The notes below the pieces were generated by a model. The model was not told the origin of the DNA and ran no database searches. It saw only the letters and a program-made list of their open reading frames with translations. Both the position numbers and the translations under genes were made by a program. Below, piece by piece: positions 17,017-26,880 of a stretch of 64,000 nt of DNA. Numbering within the stretch: position 1 is the first letter of the stretch; every line of letters begins with the position of its first letter. This DNA is from DASZWJ01 sp963813895 (GTDB lineage Bacteria > Pseudomonadota > Gammaproteobacteria > JAURND01): contig CAWFAS010000002.1 in assembly GCA_963813895.1 (NCBI GenBank), positions 1 through 64,000 of the forward strand, written 5' to 3'.

Positions 17017-17123
17017 GGTACATTTCCTTTGGATTTATAATAAAAGTAGTTGAAAGAATTATAAATGAATTATGAGGTTTTCATTACAATCGACTGTAGC
17101 AAATAACACAAAAACTGCAACCC

Positions 17124-18113
17124 CTAATGGAGGTTTTGTTTTTCATTCAAAAATGGTACTAATTCTTTGGTGTATTGTGGCTGCTGCAAGTTCCAAAATA
17201 AAATATTTGCGCCTAAATAATTGACGGCAAAATCATACAGTTGTTTGACTGTAAAATGCTTGCCAGTATTTGGATCAGTATAGGTATAGTCAGGTTCCTG
17301 GACTGCAAAAGCAACCAATGACAGTTTCTCTTTATTATGGTGGAAAAATGGATAACTATTTTGCATTTGGGAGTGGCGATATGGAATGACATCTGGGCCG
17401 CCCAGTCCAATATTATTTTCCCTAGCAAAACTAAATAGTCTACTCATATAATGGCGTTCATTATTCCATTCACAAGGAAAAAAATTAACATATTGGACTA
17501 TATCGCTTTTTTTAAATGCTGAACGCAATACCTTTAAGTTCGCCGTAATAGAATCAAAGTAATAATCACAACTGAACAACTTTTCTTTTTCCTCAATATC
17601 AATAGCAGTTTCAGGTAAATTAATTCCTTTAATTTTTCCATCAAACTGCTTGCCTAGAGCCACCAATAATTTTTGAAATCGATTCTGAACAGTGGACACC
17701 CATTGTTTTGTTACCCATCCTGTTGAAAGTGCTTTTCCTTCACCAGAAAAATCTATTTGTTTCACTATCCCATCATTATACTTTTTACTCAACAGATAAT
17801 TAGGCACTGGGAATATCTTAGCATCAAAAGATCTATCTTGAACTTGTATAAATAACTTCTTATGGATAGATTTAAGTAGCTGCAAATCCGTATTTATGGC
17901 ACTAAAGTTATATATATTTTCCTTTGGCTCCAGATCTTTCCAGTAATAGATAATTTGAGCACCTTTAATGTTAGGGTTCTGCAGGAGAACTTTATATGAG
18001 GCCGCAGGCTCTTTACCCAAGAAAAGATATATTTCTGGTTTAGCATTGCTAATAGGAGTAGCCAGTATAAGTAATAGCAATAGCCAAGAGGAAAAAAACT
18101 TTCGCCTATTCAT
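17124..18113 (-). CDS. Exported TIM-barrel-like protein of unknown function
   Basis: A protein of about 329 aa from ATG 18113 (MNRRKFFSSWLLLLL, signal peptide ending ISNAKP) with GAGGGA upstream; a longer in-frame start at 18173 lacks these features. Mature sequence shows alternating strands and helices with beta-barrel-like landmarks: GAQIIYYWKDLEPKENIYNF (a W-x-x-x-E pattern common in glycoside-hydrolase-like barrels), LFIQVQDRSF, IKGINLPETAID, VQYVNFFPCEW and ILFWNL. It may be a periplasmic or secreted glycosidase-like protein, but no catalytic pair can be assigned with confidence. Confidence 0.7.
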   Translation of the reverse strand: MNRRKFFSSWLLLLLILATPISNAKPEIYLFLGKEPAASYKVLLQNPNIKGAQIIYYWKDLEPKENIYNFSAINTDLQLLKSIHKKLFIQVQDRSFDAKIFPVPNYLLSKKYNDGIVKQIDFSGEGKALSTGWVTKQWVSTVQNRFQKLLVALGKQFDGKIKGINLPETAIDIEEKEKLFSCDYYFDSITANLKVLRSAFKKSDIVQYVNFFPCEWNNERHYMSRLFSFARENNIGLGGPDVIPYRHSQMQNSYPFFHHNKEKLSLVAFAVQEPDYTYTDPNTGKHFTVKQLYDFAVNYLGANILFWNLQQPQYTKELVPFLNEKQNLH

Positions 18114-18179
18114 ACATACTTCCCTCTGCTTTATAGAATTAATTATTATTAAAAATATCTCCACGTGTAACATATTTTA

Positions 18180-18320
18180 GTATTTTTCTCCGTTTGTTAT
18201 TTAGATTTTCTACTATTAAATTTAATTCACTGTCTGTTACTTTGTTAAAATCACAGCCCTTTTGCAAATATTGTCGAATTAAGCCCATTCGTATTTTCAT
18301 TTAAACCACGCTCCATCCCT
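18180..18320 (-). pseudogene. IS30-family transposase scrap
   Basis: In one minus-strand frame this stretch reads LIRQYLQKGCDFNKVTDSEL and continues NLIVENLNNKRRKI, the segment just before the end of an IS30 transposase (compare RLNNRPRKSLG at 12377-12740). It has no start and is cut on both sides. The following 18321-18642 is AT-rich and I see no gene in it. Confidence 0.6.
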
Positions 18321-18642
18321 ATGTGCAACCCCATTGAAAATTTAATAGAGAAGATTATGAAGTCTTCCGTTGTATAAAAATTATTCGAAAATTGCGTTAC
18401 AAGTTGAATTCAGGCCGCTATTCACGTCATTTGCCAAAGACCATTACAATAGTTATAGATTGTAACTTTATTTAATATATACACCATTCCTTCTTCAGTT
18501 AAAAAAGCACCTGACATTATTTTTCAAGTTTTCTAAAGTTTTTCCAGCAAAATCCCAAACCTGAACTACAATTAAAAATACCCATAGTTAAATCACAAAT
18601 ATATCAACAAGGATGTTGATAGCTGGCAATGGAGGGCCGTTT

Positions 18643-19350
18643 ATGCAAAGAAAAATACTAGCTGCTTTATGTTTTTTCCTAGGAGTACTCACTATTCCCC
18701 TTTCTGCCGCTGCCGCGGGTTACGGCCAGCGCTTATGCCAAAGTAATGCTGATGTGAAATGCATCCGCATTGGTCCTGAAGATAGTTGGGAATCACTATG
18801 GCCGGATGATCGAGAACGGGATTTGGTCCAGCGCTTAAACCGTAGAAATACTGAAATATTTCCAGGAATGGTCATCGCTGTGCCTAATAACATGAATCTC
18901 AATCCCAATGATTTATCCCCCTTTAAATCCAATGTGGGATACTTAGGGCATGATCAGGTTGTGGTAAATCCCAACCAATTAGCTTGGGCCGCTTACGACA
19001 AAGAAGGCAATTTAGTGAAATGGGGGCCTGCAGCAGCCGGCCAATCCTCTTGTGAGGACGAAGGGGGCAGGAATTGCCGGACGCCCGTAGGCGAGTTTAC
19101 TGTCTATGATAAAAAAGGAGAAAGCTGCGTTTCCTCTGAATTTCCCATACCAAAAGGCGGAGCTAAAATGCCATATTGCATGCACTTCAAGGGAGGTTAT
19201 GCGCTGCACGGATCCTATGAAGTGCTAGGCGCTAATTTGAGCCATGGCTGCGTGCGCATGTTCCCTCAAGATGCTGCTTGGCTAAATCACAATTTTGTCA
19301 AAATCGGCTCTACCCGGGTTATTATTGAATCTTACTACACGTCATCTTAA
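18643..19350 (+). CDS. L,D-transpeptidase (YkuD family), EnhA-like
   Basis: An exported protein of about 235 aa with a signal peptide (MQRKILAALCFFLGVLTIPL...AAAAG). Residues about 40-85 form a LysM-like or EnhA-type N-terminal part (WESLWPDDRERDLVQRLNRR...IFPGMVIAVPN). The YkuD catalytic domain follows: MHFKGGYALHGSYEVLGANL then SHGCVRM, containing the essential Cys. Such enzymes cross-link or anchor murein by 3-3 bonds. Legionella EnhA-like proteins share this layout. A start 30 bp upstream (18613) is possible but lacks the signal-peptide boundary. Monocistronic, followed by a hairpin. Confidence 0.88.
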   Translation: MQRKILAALCFFLGVLTIPLSAAAAGYGQRLCQSNADVKCIRIGPEDSWESLWPDDRERDLVQRLNRRNTEIFPGMVIAVPNNMNLNPNDLSPFKSNVGYLGHDQVVVNPNQLAWAAYDKEGNLVKWGPAAAGQSSCEDEGGRNCRTPVGEFTVYDKKGESCVSSEFPIPKGGAKMPYCMHFKGGYALHGSYEVLGANLSHGCVRMFPQDAAWLNHNFVKIGSTRVIIESYYTSS

Positions 19351-19387
19351 TAATGTGGCTGATAAGAAATGCGTGACATGGCGAGAG

Positions 19388-19418
19388 AAGGCATCGACCA
19401 GACCTGCGCCGATGCCTT
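19388..19418 (+). terminator. Terminator after the L,D-transpeptidase
   Basis: AAGGCATCG at 19388-19396 pairs perfectly with CGATGCCTT at 19410-19418, followed by GATTTGTTCC. Placed about 40 bp after the stop codon. Confidence 0.6.
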
Positions 19419-19431
19419 GATTTGTTCCTAA

Positions 19432-19720
19432 GGCTCTGTAAAACAATAACTTATCTTTTTAGCGCCCAGCTGAGGCTCAGATTTGCAGGCGGGAGGGTGT
19501 AGAAAAATGCGCGCATAGTCGACGGAACGTCGTCCCGGCAGGAAGCCGGGATCCAGGGCGCAGGAAAGCGAAACTTTCACTTCCTGTGATCTGGATCCCG
19601 GCTTCCATGCCGGGACGACTACGTCGGTTGTTCTATGTAAGTGTTTTTCTACACCCTTCAGCCTGCGAAGATGAGTCTTAGCTGGGATGCTAAAAAGATA
19701 AGTTATTGTTTTACAGAGCC
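19432..19720. repeat. Nested palindromic element, shell A copy 2
   Basis: 289 bp with the same termini as 416-704 (GGCTCTGTAAAACAATAACT and complement), TAA on both flanks and the same GC-rich core (about 19515-19630) but inverted relative to the shell. It fills most of the gap between two convergent genes and ends 38 bp from the stop codon of the ankyrin gene. Confidence 0.85.
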
Positions 19721-19757
19721 TAATGTCTTCACGCTTAGTTTCTTGGATTTTTTTGCT

Positions 19758-22205
19758 TTATATAGGGTGAGTCCCGTGAATATTGAAATCCACTTTGGCA
19801 AATTCGACTTGAGATGCCTCATTAGTATCTTGTCGTGAAGAAGGCTTTTCTTTGGAATCATGTTTTAAATTAGAATGATCCGGACTTGTCGGAAAGAATG
19901 TGAGCGGTAATTTATCAGATATAAGCTCTGGTTTCACACCAAAGAAATCCAAAACTTTTATAGATATATTTTCAGTTAGCATTTCAAACTTTAGCTTAGC
20001 AAATGTCTTTAATTTTTTTTGTAAGAACCTAAATAATTTCTCACCTTCTGTGAGTTCTGTGACTATTAAAGGCATTAATCTGGGTTTGCAAATGGGTTTT
20101 AATGTGTCAATAATCTCAGAATAATCTGATACAGGGGAAACAAATAGCCTGCCTATCGCCTCAGAAATTAAGATTATTTTTCTTTGAGCACCATTTTGCA
20201 GCAAAGCTTCCAGCAAATGATCTTTGTATTTGATCAATTTTTGTAATAGCATAATTTTAATTTGTAATAATTCAATTATATTTGCTGGCACCAAAGGGGT
20301 CCCACTAAGATATCCGGTTGAAATCCGACCATACATATAAGCCAAAATTTGATAGCTGTGTGACAATTCAGCACTCAAATTAGAATCCTGTTTTCTATAC
20401 AAATTAATGATCCGTTTATTAATTAAGCAGGCAATGTCATATACCCCGCTGACACTATCATCCTCATCAATGATTCCAGACTCTAGCTTTTTACGAGAAA
20501 ACTTATAATTTTTTCTTTCAAGCTCAACCTTGTTCAACAAATCATTAATCTTTGCCGCCCCCTCCTCTTGCATTTGCATCACGCAAGCCTTTAAGACACT
20601 ATTCATGATGTCATCTAGCTGCTGTTGAGTAATATCCTGGTTATTTCGTTTTATGGAAGATTTTTTGGTGTAAATATCATATATTTTATTTAAGATGTCT
20701 TGTTGCAAATCACCAGGGACTTTATTGATCTGAAGACGAAAGCACTCCTTACTGTCTGAAACCAACTTATCGATATCATCTATATCAAATTCACTCCAAA
20801 ATAGACAAACATAGATCATGACATTAGGAGCATTTAATAAATAATCAACATATCTTTTGCCAAACTGACCCGATTTCGCATAAACATCAGAGGTTCCCAA
20901 TTTAAAATCTTTAGCTTCCAGTCTAGCTCTACCATAACGTCCACTAGCACCTAAATCAATACGGATGAACTTGATGATCTCATCGTCTTTATCCATGCCA
21001 ACCATATATTGAGCGAAATGAAAACTTTCTTCTCTGCAAAGCATACCAGCCATAATACTAGCCGCCAGGCTCAATACAGCCACATTACTTAGCTCGGCTA
21101 AATGATCTAAAATAACTGCTTGATTTCTAAATTCTTGGCTAACTGGGTGGTTAGGTTCTCTTTTTTTTCCAAATAAAACCACATCCCAAGGTTTGGCATC
21201 CTTCACTTTAGGTTGAATAGAAGCAACCTCCCTTTTATATTCTTTTATTTCTTTTTTGTCTGCCATATATTGATCCACCACACAGCAGTGCGCCAAATTA
21301 ATACAGTCTCGAAATTGAGATTTCCAAAGTCCCGCATGCGCTCCCGGGAGATAATCTTGTATAAATTGAAGAGAGCCTTCTAGTACACAAGTTGCAAGAT
21401 CTTTATCTTTTTTTATTAAATATTCCCGATTATCTTCGCAAAGATAAAATGCTGCCTCTCCCTCTTGACCTCGACCTTTTAAGTCTTCCTGCTTAATGTA
21501 GAGTTGACCATCAATAATGTAAATTAATTCTGAACTATGTTTGCTACGAAAAAGCTCTTTGCGCAATTGCATCAGCTTTTCCTTTTTTTGCCATCCATAA
21601 GCCACATCCAATGCAGTTCGCCCCAAATGATTAACATGATTGGGATCTGCACCAGCTTTCATTAACATTTCAATCGGACGAGAACCCTGCCAGATTGTTC
21701 TGGCGGTTATCATAAGCGCAGTATAACCATTGGAATTACTTATGTTTACATCCGCCTTATGGTTTAATAATAATTTAATAATTGATACAGCTATTTCATT
21801 CTTCAATCCCCGCCCCCACAGTTCATCACATGCTGCTGCCAGCATAAGAGCAGTATGACCTTCATAAGTCTTATTAACATCAGCCTTATACTTTAATAAT
21901 ATTTCTATTAATTCAATGTTTCCATTTTTAGCAGCCAAGACAATTGGAACCAGTCCGTTATGCAAGACATTGGGATCAATTTTAAACGCGGGCGAAGATA
22001 ATAACCAATCCACAATATATGGTTGATTTAAAACAATAGCACGTTCAAACACCTCCCAGGAAACTAAACAGGGAGGATGATAATGCTTACGAGTATTAAT
22101 GGGCAATTTATATTCATCATGGTTTAGAAGATATTCGTATAATCCTTCTAAATCACCTGCCATAACAAGTTTATCTATAACAAGGTTTTCTATTTTATTT
22201 TGCAT
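19758..22205 (-). CDS. Ankyrin-repeat protein, effector-like
   Basis: An 815-aa protein. Residues about 80-215 form ankyrin repeats: GLVPIVLAAKNGNIELIEIL, GHTALMLAAACDE, GYTALMITARTIWQ and GRTALDVAYGWQ. The remaining 600 residues are mostly helical and unlike ankyrins. At about 345-420 there is FAQYMVGMDKDDEI followed by FIRIDLGASGRYGRARLE, which faintly resembles the catalytic/metal region of lipid kinases known in some Legionella effectors; this is a guess. No signal peptide; ankyrin proteins of intracellular bacteria are usually secreted into the host by type IV secretion. A hydrophilic tail (HDSKEKPSSRQDTNEASQ) precedes the C-terminus. Confidence 0.8.
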   Translation of the reverse strand: MQNKIENLVIDKLVMAGDLEGLYEYLLNHDEYKLPINTRKHYHPPCLVSWEVFERAIVLNQPYIVDWLLSSPAFKIDPNVLHNGLVPIVLAAKNGNIELIEILLKYKADVNKTYEGHTALMLAAACDELWGRGLKNEIAVSIIKLLLNHKADVNISNSNGYTALMITARTIWQGSRPIEMLMKAGADPNHVNHLGRTALDVAYGWQKKEKLMQLRKELFRSKHSSELIYIIDGQLYIKQEDLKGRGQEGEAAFYLCEDNREYLIKKDKDLATCVLEGSLQFIQDYLPGAHAGLWKSQFRDCINLAHCCVVDQYMADKKEIKEYKREVASIQPKVKDAKPWDVVLFGKKREPNHPVSQEFRNQAVILDHLAELSNVAVLSLAASIMAGMLCREESFHFAQYMVGMDKDDEIIKFIRIDLGASGRYGRARLEAKDFKLGTSDVYAKSGQFGKRYVDYLLNAPNVMIYVCLFWSEFDIDDIDKLVSDSKECFRLQINKVPGDLQQDILNKIYDIYTKKSSIKRNNQDITQQQLDDIMNSVLKACVMQMQEEGAAKINDLLNKVELERKNYKFSRKKLESGIIDEDDSVSGVYDIACLINKRIINLYRKQDSNLSAELSHSYQILAYMYGRISTGYLSGTPLVPANIIELLQIKIMLLQKLIKYKDHLLEALLQNGAQRKIILISEAIGRLFVSPVSDYSEIIDTLKPICKPRLMPLIVTELTEGEKLFRFLQKKLKTFAKLKFEMLTENISIKVLDFFGVKPELISDKLPLTFFPTSPDHSNLKHDSKEKPSSRQDTNEASQVEFAKVDFNIHGTHPI

Positions 22206-22319
22206 TTACACGTTCTCTATAATGGTTTGTTTTAGGCATTAAACGCACAGTCATCTCATGGTATTTATTACAACAGGATTTGATTCAATTGCTTACATAG
22301 TAATATTTTCCAATTTAGT

Positions 22320-23423
22320 TTAGAACGTCCATTTTAAAAAAAGTGTAATATGCATTGCCTCTATGAAATTTTTAGAAACAGCTGCGATCGTACCAAAAAT
22401 AGCTACTCCTAAAAGATTACCGATTTGATTTCCTGTATTTAAAACACCAGCGGCAATACCCGCACGTTGCTGTTCTACGGAGTGAATAGCCGCGAATGTC
22501 ATTGCGGGAGTTGTAAAAGAAACACCAAAACCAATAATAAGAAATGGAATCATTATCCAAATATAATGCGGCGTTGTTGGTTGTAACCCAAGCAGTGCGA
22601 AAAAACCAATTGCCGCAACCATTCCAAGCCCTTTTAAATGGGGCCAACGAATTCCAAATGATTGCTGTTCACGAGGCATAATCAAGGTATATCTGCGCGT
22701 TTCTATACGTCCGTGGCTGCGGATTTTTTCTAATTTTTGTTTATGAATCATTTTTTTATATTTTTTTTCTCCTTGTTCTGCTTGTAGAAAAATATTTTTC
22801 ACATCTTGATGTAAAGTTGGTTGATTTTCTTTAAGAGATAAAACGTAATCCGCGCCTTTCTTCACAATTTTTTTCGCAATTTCTTGCTGACAACCCATAG
22901 CATCAATTGTAACTGTGCTACCTGTTACATCAATCATGTCTAAAAGTTCAGGAATCGCGGTTATTTCATTCGATTTCTCATCAGTTTTTACCTGACCAAG
23001 CAGAATTTTATTCTCTGACGCCCATGCGCTTACAACATGTAACATCTTGATTTCTTTTCTTTTATTATGCGAACCTCGCAAGCTTTTTCCATCAATAGAA
23101 ATTATCTCATTTTGCAAATCTATCGATAAGGATGCAATCCACGCCAAAAAGCATTCTTCAAATACCTCCGCATCTAATAATGAAAAAACACGGCCAAATG
23201 TATCATGTGAAGGTACGCCATTGGGTAGCTCTAAAAAGGTTTTAAGCCAATCTAATTTTGCTTCAGCAAATTCACAGATCTCTGTCCAACCATCTGCACC
23301 ACATATTGTTCCCATGATTGCTATAACAAGAATGTCATAGAAATTATGACGGCGGTTATGGTTATCTGTTCTTGGATCTTTCAGAACTTCAAAATGGACG
23401 AAAAATGTATTGGTTAATTCCAT
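22320..23423 (-). pseudogene. Chimera: ISAs1-family transposase fused to an MFS transporter tail
   Basis: Residues 1-263 are an ISAs1/H-repeat (DDE_Tnp_1-associated) transposase: HFEVLKDPRTDNHNRRHNFY, SIDGKSLRGSHNK (first Asp), VTIDAMGCQQEIA (second Asp) and VLSLKENQPTLHQDV. It stops at the phrase WPHLKGLGMV, where the family normally continues for about 100 more residues including the catalytic Glu. From there the frame runs without a break into the last helices of an MFS exporter (IMIPFLIIGFGVSFTTPAMT; RAGIAAGVLNTGNQIGNLLG). The transposase is therefore dead and the transporter is beheaded. The junction lies near 22620-22635. Confidence 0.85.
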
Positions 23424-23641
23424 AGATACTCCCTGTTTTCATTTTATTTTACAGGGTGTATTTTCCGTGAAATTTTAATAAAATCAATTGTTTAGTTTAG
23501 TGCGATTGCCATGACGTCTCACCCAAATCTAGTGGCGGCAAAAATGAGTGGGCATTTGTTGATTATCCTGATTGGGGTAAGGCAATCATATAACCCATGA
23601 TGTATCACCGTTTACAATTTACACCCATGTGGGCTTAATCT

Positions 23642-23788
23642 ATGGTTGAACGCAAACTCACTCCCACAGAACTCAATTTGATAACACAAAAATCTCTACG
23701 CACACCTACTTTCGCAGCTTTAGAGCTCGCACTCGATGCCATTTATACCAATTATTGCCCAGAAATCACTTTACTTAACAACGGATAG
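23642..23788 (+). other. 48-codon ORF in a gene-poor gap
   Basis: ATG at 23642 opens MVERKLTPTELNLITQKSLR and ends at TAG 23786-23788; no domain recognised and no clear ribosome-binding site. The flanking 23424-23838 includes the presumed outer end of the ISAs1 element (inverted TACTCCCTGT / ACAGGGTGTA at about 23426-23460) and otherwise shows nothing I can name. Confidence 0.3.
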
Positions 23789-23838
23789 GAATCACAATTT
23801 ATTCTTAGGGCCGGCCTAGCAAATCACTTAATGTAGCA

Positions 23839-25200
23839 TTAAACAGATAATTTGGCGCTTAATTTATTGTATAAAACGCCGATTTTTTTCCCTAAAAGAT
23901 AAAGTACTTTTTCTGGATAGGAATCATGGTAACTATTTATTTTATTTGCTACCAAAGTTTCGAATCGGAGCAAATTTATTTTCTTATTTGCGATTAATTG
24001 CTGCATTTTTCGTAACCAATGTTGAAAGTGGTCATTATCTATTTTACAAACGATATCTTGAGAGGACTCTGATTCAGAAAAAAGTATAGAAAATAATTCA
24101 AAGTTCCATAAGCGGGTGGGATAAGATAAAATTAATTTTATCCAGCGCTGATAGTGAGGATGGACATCTTCAGCATCCATTAAATAAAAGGGACTAAACT
24201 CTCTCTCTGCTATATGTTTTCTATGAAAAATTTCATAACTTAATATCAAGAATCCATAATAGCTGCTTAAAGAAAACTTTTGTTTATGTTTACTAAAAAT
24301 AGCCCCATAGTCTATTAATAAAGCACCACCGGTCTCTAATACAATAATATTTCTAGGTCGCAGCTTAATGTGAACCAGATTTTTTTTCTCCAGCAGGATA
24401 ACTTGTTGCAAGGTATGATTAAATATAGCCAGGGGATCATAATCTTTATTTTCATCTAATATCTCACTTAAAGTGACACCAGGCGCTTGTTCACGCAGTA
24501 TCCAACCTTCATAAGCATTCGTTTTAAAATCAATTAGCTTCGGGGCAAAACCATGAGTCGCATTATCCTCCAATAAAAACCTGGCTTCTGCTTCGATTTC
24601 TCTTTTGATGTGATCGCCACCTCCTCCATTTAATTCATAATATTTTAGTATGTGTTCGGCATTGAAATAATATCTGCGTTCACCACTGATTGTTCCGACC
24701 CGTTCGCGCGTTAATTTAGTTTGTGGTATAAATTTAGATATTTTACCATCGGCGTACCAATATGAATTGCTGCAGAAAACATAAATTTCCTGGGTTTGTC
24801 TTGGAATTACTTCGCGATATTTATAGATTTTTTTAAAAATTGGATTGGCAAAATACGTCTGGAAAGAAGGAAATTTATAAATACTGATATCAGAATTATT
24901 AGCGATGCTGGTTACAAGTTCGGATTCTGCAATATTAGATTCATTGAATAGAGAACCATCAATACCTACAATTAAATCATAATATTGCTGCTGCACTTGG
25001 TGAACTATAAAAGAAGGGGTATTCAATGCTGGATTATTATTTTCTATGATCTGATACTGGCTGATGATGTTAAGCGATTCTTGAAGTAGCGGGTAACCCA
25101 GATTTAAAATACATAAAGATTTATGGTCATATTTTTTTAAACAATCCAGGATTTTACTAATTATGGATATAGCACAAGGATCGGGGTTTATTATTTCCAT
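23839..25200 (-). CDS. Two-domain protein: degenerate methyltransferase plus kinase-like domain (WbdD-like)
   Basis: A 453-aa protein. The N-terminal ~130 residues have alternating strands and helices like a Rossmann methyltransferase (SLCILNLGYPLLQESLNIIS; YYDLIVGIDGSLFNE) but lack a glycine-rich SAM loop. Residues about 165-340 resemble a protein-kinase-like fold: EIEAEARFLLED (helix C), EGWILREQAPGVTLSEIL (hinge), HIKLRPRNIIV (catalytic loop) and ALLIDYGAI (DFG-like). Methyltransferase-kinase order is that of WbdD, the O-antigen chain terminator. Here the usual catalytic Asp of the H-x-D loop is Lys, so the kinase may be inactive or use another geometry. Function unknown. Confidence 0.55.
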   Translation of the reverse strand: MEIINPDPCAISIISKILDCLKKYDHKSLCILNLGYPLLQESLNIISQYQIIENNNPALNTPSFIVHQVQQQYYDLIVGIDGSLFNESNIAESELVTSIANNSDISIYKFPSFQTYFANPIFKKIYKYREVIPRQTQEIYVFCSNSYWYADGKISKFIPQTKLTRERVGTISGERRYYFNAEHILKYYELNGGGGDHIKREIEAEARFLLEDNATHGFAPKLIDFKTNAYEGWILREQAPGVTLSEILDENKDYDPLAIFNHTLQQVILLEKKNLVHIKLRPRNIIVLETGGALLIDYGAIFSKHKQKFSLSSYYGFLILSYEIFHRKHIAEREFSPFYLMDAEDVHPHYQRWIKLILSYPTRLWNFELFSILFSESESSQDIVCKIDNDHFQHWLRKMQQLIANKKINLLRFETLVANKINSYHDSYPEKVLYLLGKKIGVLYNKLSAKLSV

Positions 25201-25205
25201 ATAAA

Positions 25206-25272
25206 ATCTCTTTAAATCTATGCATTATGTTCAAATTGGGGATGCTACACCAGCTATTATCTTGATAGCAAG
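25206..25272. repeat. 67-bp direct repeat, copy 1
   Basis: Starts ATCTCTTTAAATCTATGCAT and ends TTGATAGCAAG. It matches 26881-26947 with about seven substitutions. This copy is upstream of the ORF at 25337; the other is directly upstream of the Mg2+ ATPase gene. Together they flank the effector-like gene. Confidence 0.8.
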
Positions 25273-25336
25273 ACTAAATATGTTATCCTAATATTATTTA
25301 GATCTAATTAAATTAAAAATAGAGTTGTATATTGCT

Positions 25337-26864
25337 ATGAAAAGTCCGGAGATTGAGCTAACCGAATTTACATATGACAAGCCAGTCAAACCTGAAAACG
25401 AAGAAAATAAACCTACGCAAAAACTTGATAAAGAAGACTTATTATTTCGGGATAAAAAAAAGCAAAATAGATAGCTCAAACCACGATAATTTAAAATATA
25501 TTTTGTGTTTCCGTAGCACAAATCACCCGCATGATGCCCTAAAAGAAGGAGTTTCTCCCCATGGGGGAAAAATCGGACCTATAAAATATGAAGGAGCGAT
25601 TGATACCGATACAGCTATCCCCCTCACCCCTATCTTAGATGCAGCAGCTTTTTTTCCAATTAATCGTGATAGTTACGATATAACAACAATTGATGTGCTT
25701 TTAATACCATTACCGAAGGAAAATGATAGCATCTTGACATCAGCAATTGAAAAAATTACCAGCAATGCAGAATTCTCAGCATCTGGAGCAAATAGCGATG
25801 CTGAATTTGTAAATGCTTCGTCCATCCAAAAACTGAGTGCGATCCAAGCTTTAAAAACCTTATCAGAAAAAAAAGACATTGATAACAATTTAATCGACCA
25901 TTTAATGGAAATTGTATACGATGAATTGGGCGGTATGATTTGGGTGCATGAACTTGCTGTCAAAAAAATAGAAAGAGCAAATGTTGTAGCATCACTTAAA
26001 TGTCAACGCGAAATAAATAAATTCAAAATTACTGAAATTCAGCTGCAAGATGATGAAATAGTCAATAAAATTTTTATTGAATTTAATTATAAAGAATTGC
26101 TAATGGAATACTTGAAAAAATATACGGATGAATTTCGTCCAATAAAGTCAACATCAGAAGATGCAGCATATCACGGGTATTCCACAAAAGATAGCGATTA
26201 TACAAATGTACATAAAGATATAAGATACCAATTCTACCTAGAACAAATTCAGCTATATTGTGACAGAAATAGGATTTATTTGACTCACAACGATAACCTA
26301 GAACTTATGGACTCTTTTGAACAACCAACATTTGACATTGAAACGTTTTGTTCAACATTAGCTAAAAAGAATGAATACCCTTGTCAGGATGTAACATTAA
26401 CAAAGAACCCAAGCTCAACTTGTTCAATGTCTCCAGCTTCATCAATAGACTCCATGAGCAGGGCGACACCTTCTAGGCTTTCAAGTTTTTCTATCTCAGA
26501 CACAACTGGTATTTCGGCATCATCCCATGTGAGTTCTTCAACTTTCTTCTATTTGCCACCATCAACACCCTCAACTACTCAGATAACCGATGAAATCGAT
26601 GATGAAAAGTCAAGTCAAAAAGAGCCACCTGTGCAGACTGAGATTACTGAAAATGACAGTGCTGAGAAAGCAATAGATCCCGCACTCCTTCTGACTAAAA
26701 AACAAGAGTCACCCACTCATGCAGCCACCAGCTTTTTCTCAACAATTTCAACTACTCATCAAGACGGGATATCTTCGATCAGCAGCAGCAATGCTGCGCA
26801 ATCAAACTCTAGCAGCAGTTTAAGTCCGGCACCGCAAATATTTAATTCAATAGTCTCTGAATAA
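25337..26864 (+). CDS. Effector-like protein with frame break at a poly-A run
   Basis: ATG 25337 starts a polar N-terminus (MKSPEIELTEFTYDKPVKPE) that reaches a stop near 25472. The main frame (from 25374 if read alone, ending 26864) takes over after A8 at about 25453-25460: losing one A joins DLLFRDKK to SKIDSSNHDNLKYILCFRST. I therefore treat this as one gene of about 509 codons, either mutated or expressed by slippage. The middle is helical with no recognised domain; the last 130 residues are Ser/Thr/Pro-rich (SSFSISDTTGISASSHVSSS). Unknown function; composition suits a translocated effector. Confidence 0.6.
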
Positions 26865-26880
26865 AAGTTGGTAATATAAC

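Noticed and set aside
19641..19838. 65-aa ORF
   Set aside because: Starts inside the shell-A element and overlaps the end of the ankyrin gene antisense.
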